A stretch of DNA of 64,000 bases from SZAS-103 sp038234715 (GTDB lineage: Bacteria; Pseudomonadota; Gammaproteobacteria; Xanthomonadales; Xanthomonadaceae). Made by a program: the position numbers and the translations under genes. The notes beneath the pieces were generated by a model. It saw nothing but the letters and a program-made list of their open reading frames with translations. It had not been told where the DNA came from and searched no databases. This document shows positions 63,689-64,000 of the stretch, piece after piece. The stretch lies in NCBI GenBank assembly GCA_038234715.1, contig JBBQTD010000013.1, positions 1 through 64,000 of the forward strand, written 5' to 3'. Position 1 is the first letter of the stretch. Each line of letters opens with the position of its first letter.

Positions 63689-64000
63689 GACCTGGTCCTG
63701 CTTTGCGCCGGACACTCCCTTGTTGGCAGCGCACAGACCCATGTCAGCAGCGCACATGGTCATGCTTGCCGTGGACACTGCCTTGTTCGTGCTGAACACA
63801 CCTTGTTTGGCCACGCAGCATCCCTTGTCGGCGGCGAACATGACCCTGTTCGGCACGGACACTGCCTTGTCACCCGCGCACATGGTCATGTTTGCCGGGG
63901 ACACTGCCTTGTTCGCAGCGAACATGCCCATGTCTGCCGCGGACACTGCCTTGTTCGCAGCGAACATGCCCATGTCGGCTGCGGACACTGCCTTGTCCAG
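63689..64000. repeat. Array of about 15 degenerate 21-bp units with a 42-bp dyad pattern (continues past window)
   Basis: The heptamer GGACACT recurs at 63710, 63773, 63899, 63941 and 63983, with GGACACT again at 63857; all spacings are exact multiples of 21. Two unit types alternate over the last 100 bp: one reads GCGGACACTGCCTTGTTC, the other CAGCGAACATGCCCATGTC. Together they make a 35-bp near-palindrome centred on TGTTCGCAGCGAACA (63910-63924 and 63952-63966). Because 21 is divisible by 3, long frames with 7-residue repeats are open in more than one frame, so these are not evidence for a protein. Confidence 0.9.

Noticed and set aside
63435..63734. 99-codon minus-strand frame near the window end
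   Set aside because: No start signal or domain and its first codons fall in the repeat array. It could be a flank of the repeat element.
63545..63988. A 147-residue protein with seven-residue repeats (minus strand)
   Set aside because: The frame is open only because the repeat period is divisible by three; other frames are open too. The C-terminal part is not protein-like and there is no ribosome binding site.
63689..64000. CRISPR array
   Set aside because: Repeats are contiguous 21-bp units with many substitutions and no unique spacers; no cas gene is in the window.

Overview
The window reads as chromosomal DNA of a high-GC gammaproteobacterium. Its gene content fits the order Lysobacterales (Xanthomonadales), possibly Rhodanobacteraceae: a Grx4-rhodanese fusion, a plant-type GshA, a DUF2244-coxB-coxA-ctaG-coxC-SURF1-ctaA-ctaB cluster, a GspA/GspB pair, Oar-like TonB receptors and dispersed repeats typical of that order. 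The taxonomic placement is inferred from protein families, not from a marker-gene search. Almost all of the window is housekeeping. No prophage, CRISPR array, tRNA or rRNA was recognised.

Layout: (1) 1-391, the right end of an IS30-type element that has cut a small repeat-rich lipoprotein gene. (2) 0.5-5.2 kb, gpmI, an EnvC-like murein hydrolase activator, an S41 protease and a DUF1820 protein. (3) 5.3-9.9 kb, gspB/gspA, diverging from a FadL-type porin with an unusual thrombospondin-type tail. (4) 10.4-13.6 kb, putA. (5) 13.7-22.7 kb, a complete aa3 cytochrome c oxidase and haem A locus with assembly factors, including a 43-residue membrane protein and a Sco-like protein. (6) 22.8-26.7 kb, dnaG, yqeY and rpsU diverging from tsaD. 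(7) 26.9-27.1 kb, a non-coding 21-bp repeat array. (8) 27.2-30.6 kb, folate genes folB and folK, a pteridine-reductase-like SDR and two membrane or unknown proteins. (9) 30.7-37.2 kb, DUF2147, MidA-like methyltransferase, VanZ-like protein, cca, an NDUFA9-like protein and slt. (10) 37.4-44 kb, a TonB receptor, an EEP nuclease, a DsbA-like lipoprotein, cytochrome c4 and engB. (11) 44.2-46.7 kb, an oppA/oppB pair without oppC/D/F. (12) 46.9-54.7 kb, gshA, a SEC-C protein, glutathione-dependent formaldehyde dehydrogenase, Grx4 fusion, SGNH hydrolase and alaA. (13) 54.8-62.1 kb, rsgA, a DUF1704 (QEGLA) metallopeptidase homologue, a sulfotransferase, a PLP decarboxylase and maeB. (14) 62.2-64.0 kb, a glycosyltransferase, palindromic 36-bp repeats and a second, longer 21-bp array that runs off the window.

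The most unusual signal is the pair of 21-bp-period arrays (26.87-27.10 kb and 63.69-64.00 kb). They have different sequences, but they share the period, an alternating A/B (42-bp) arrangement, internal dyad symmetry and a common skeleton. They do not look like genes or CRISPRs. Other points worth a look: an in-frame insertion of about 43 residues in DnaG, the coxA stop codon forming the loop of its own terminator hairpin, the FadL/TSP3 chimera, and the divergent Sco-like protein in the cox locus.
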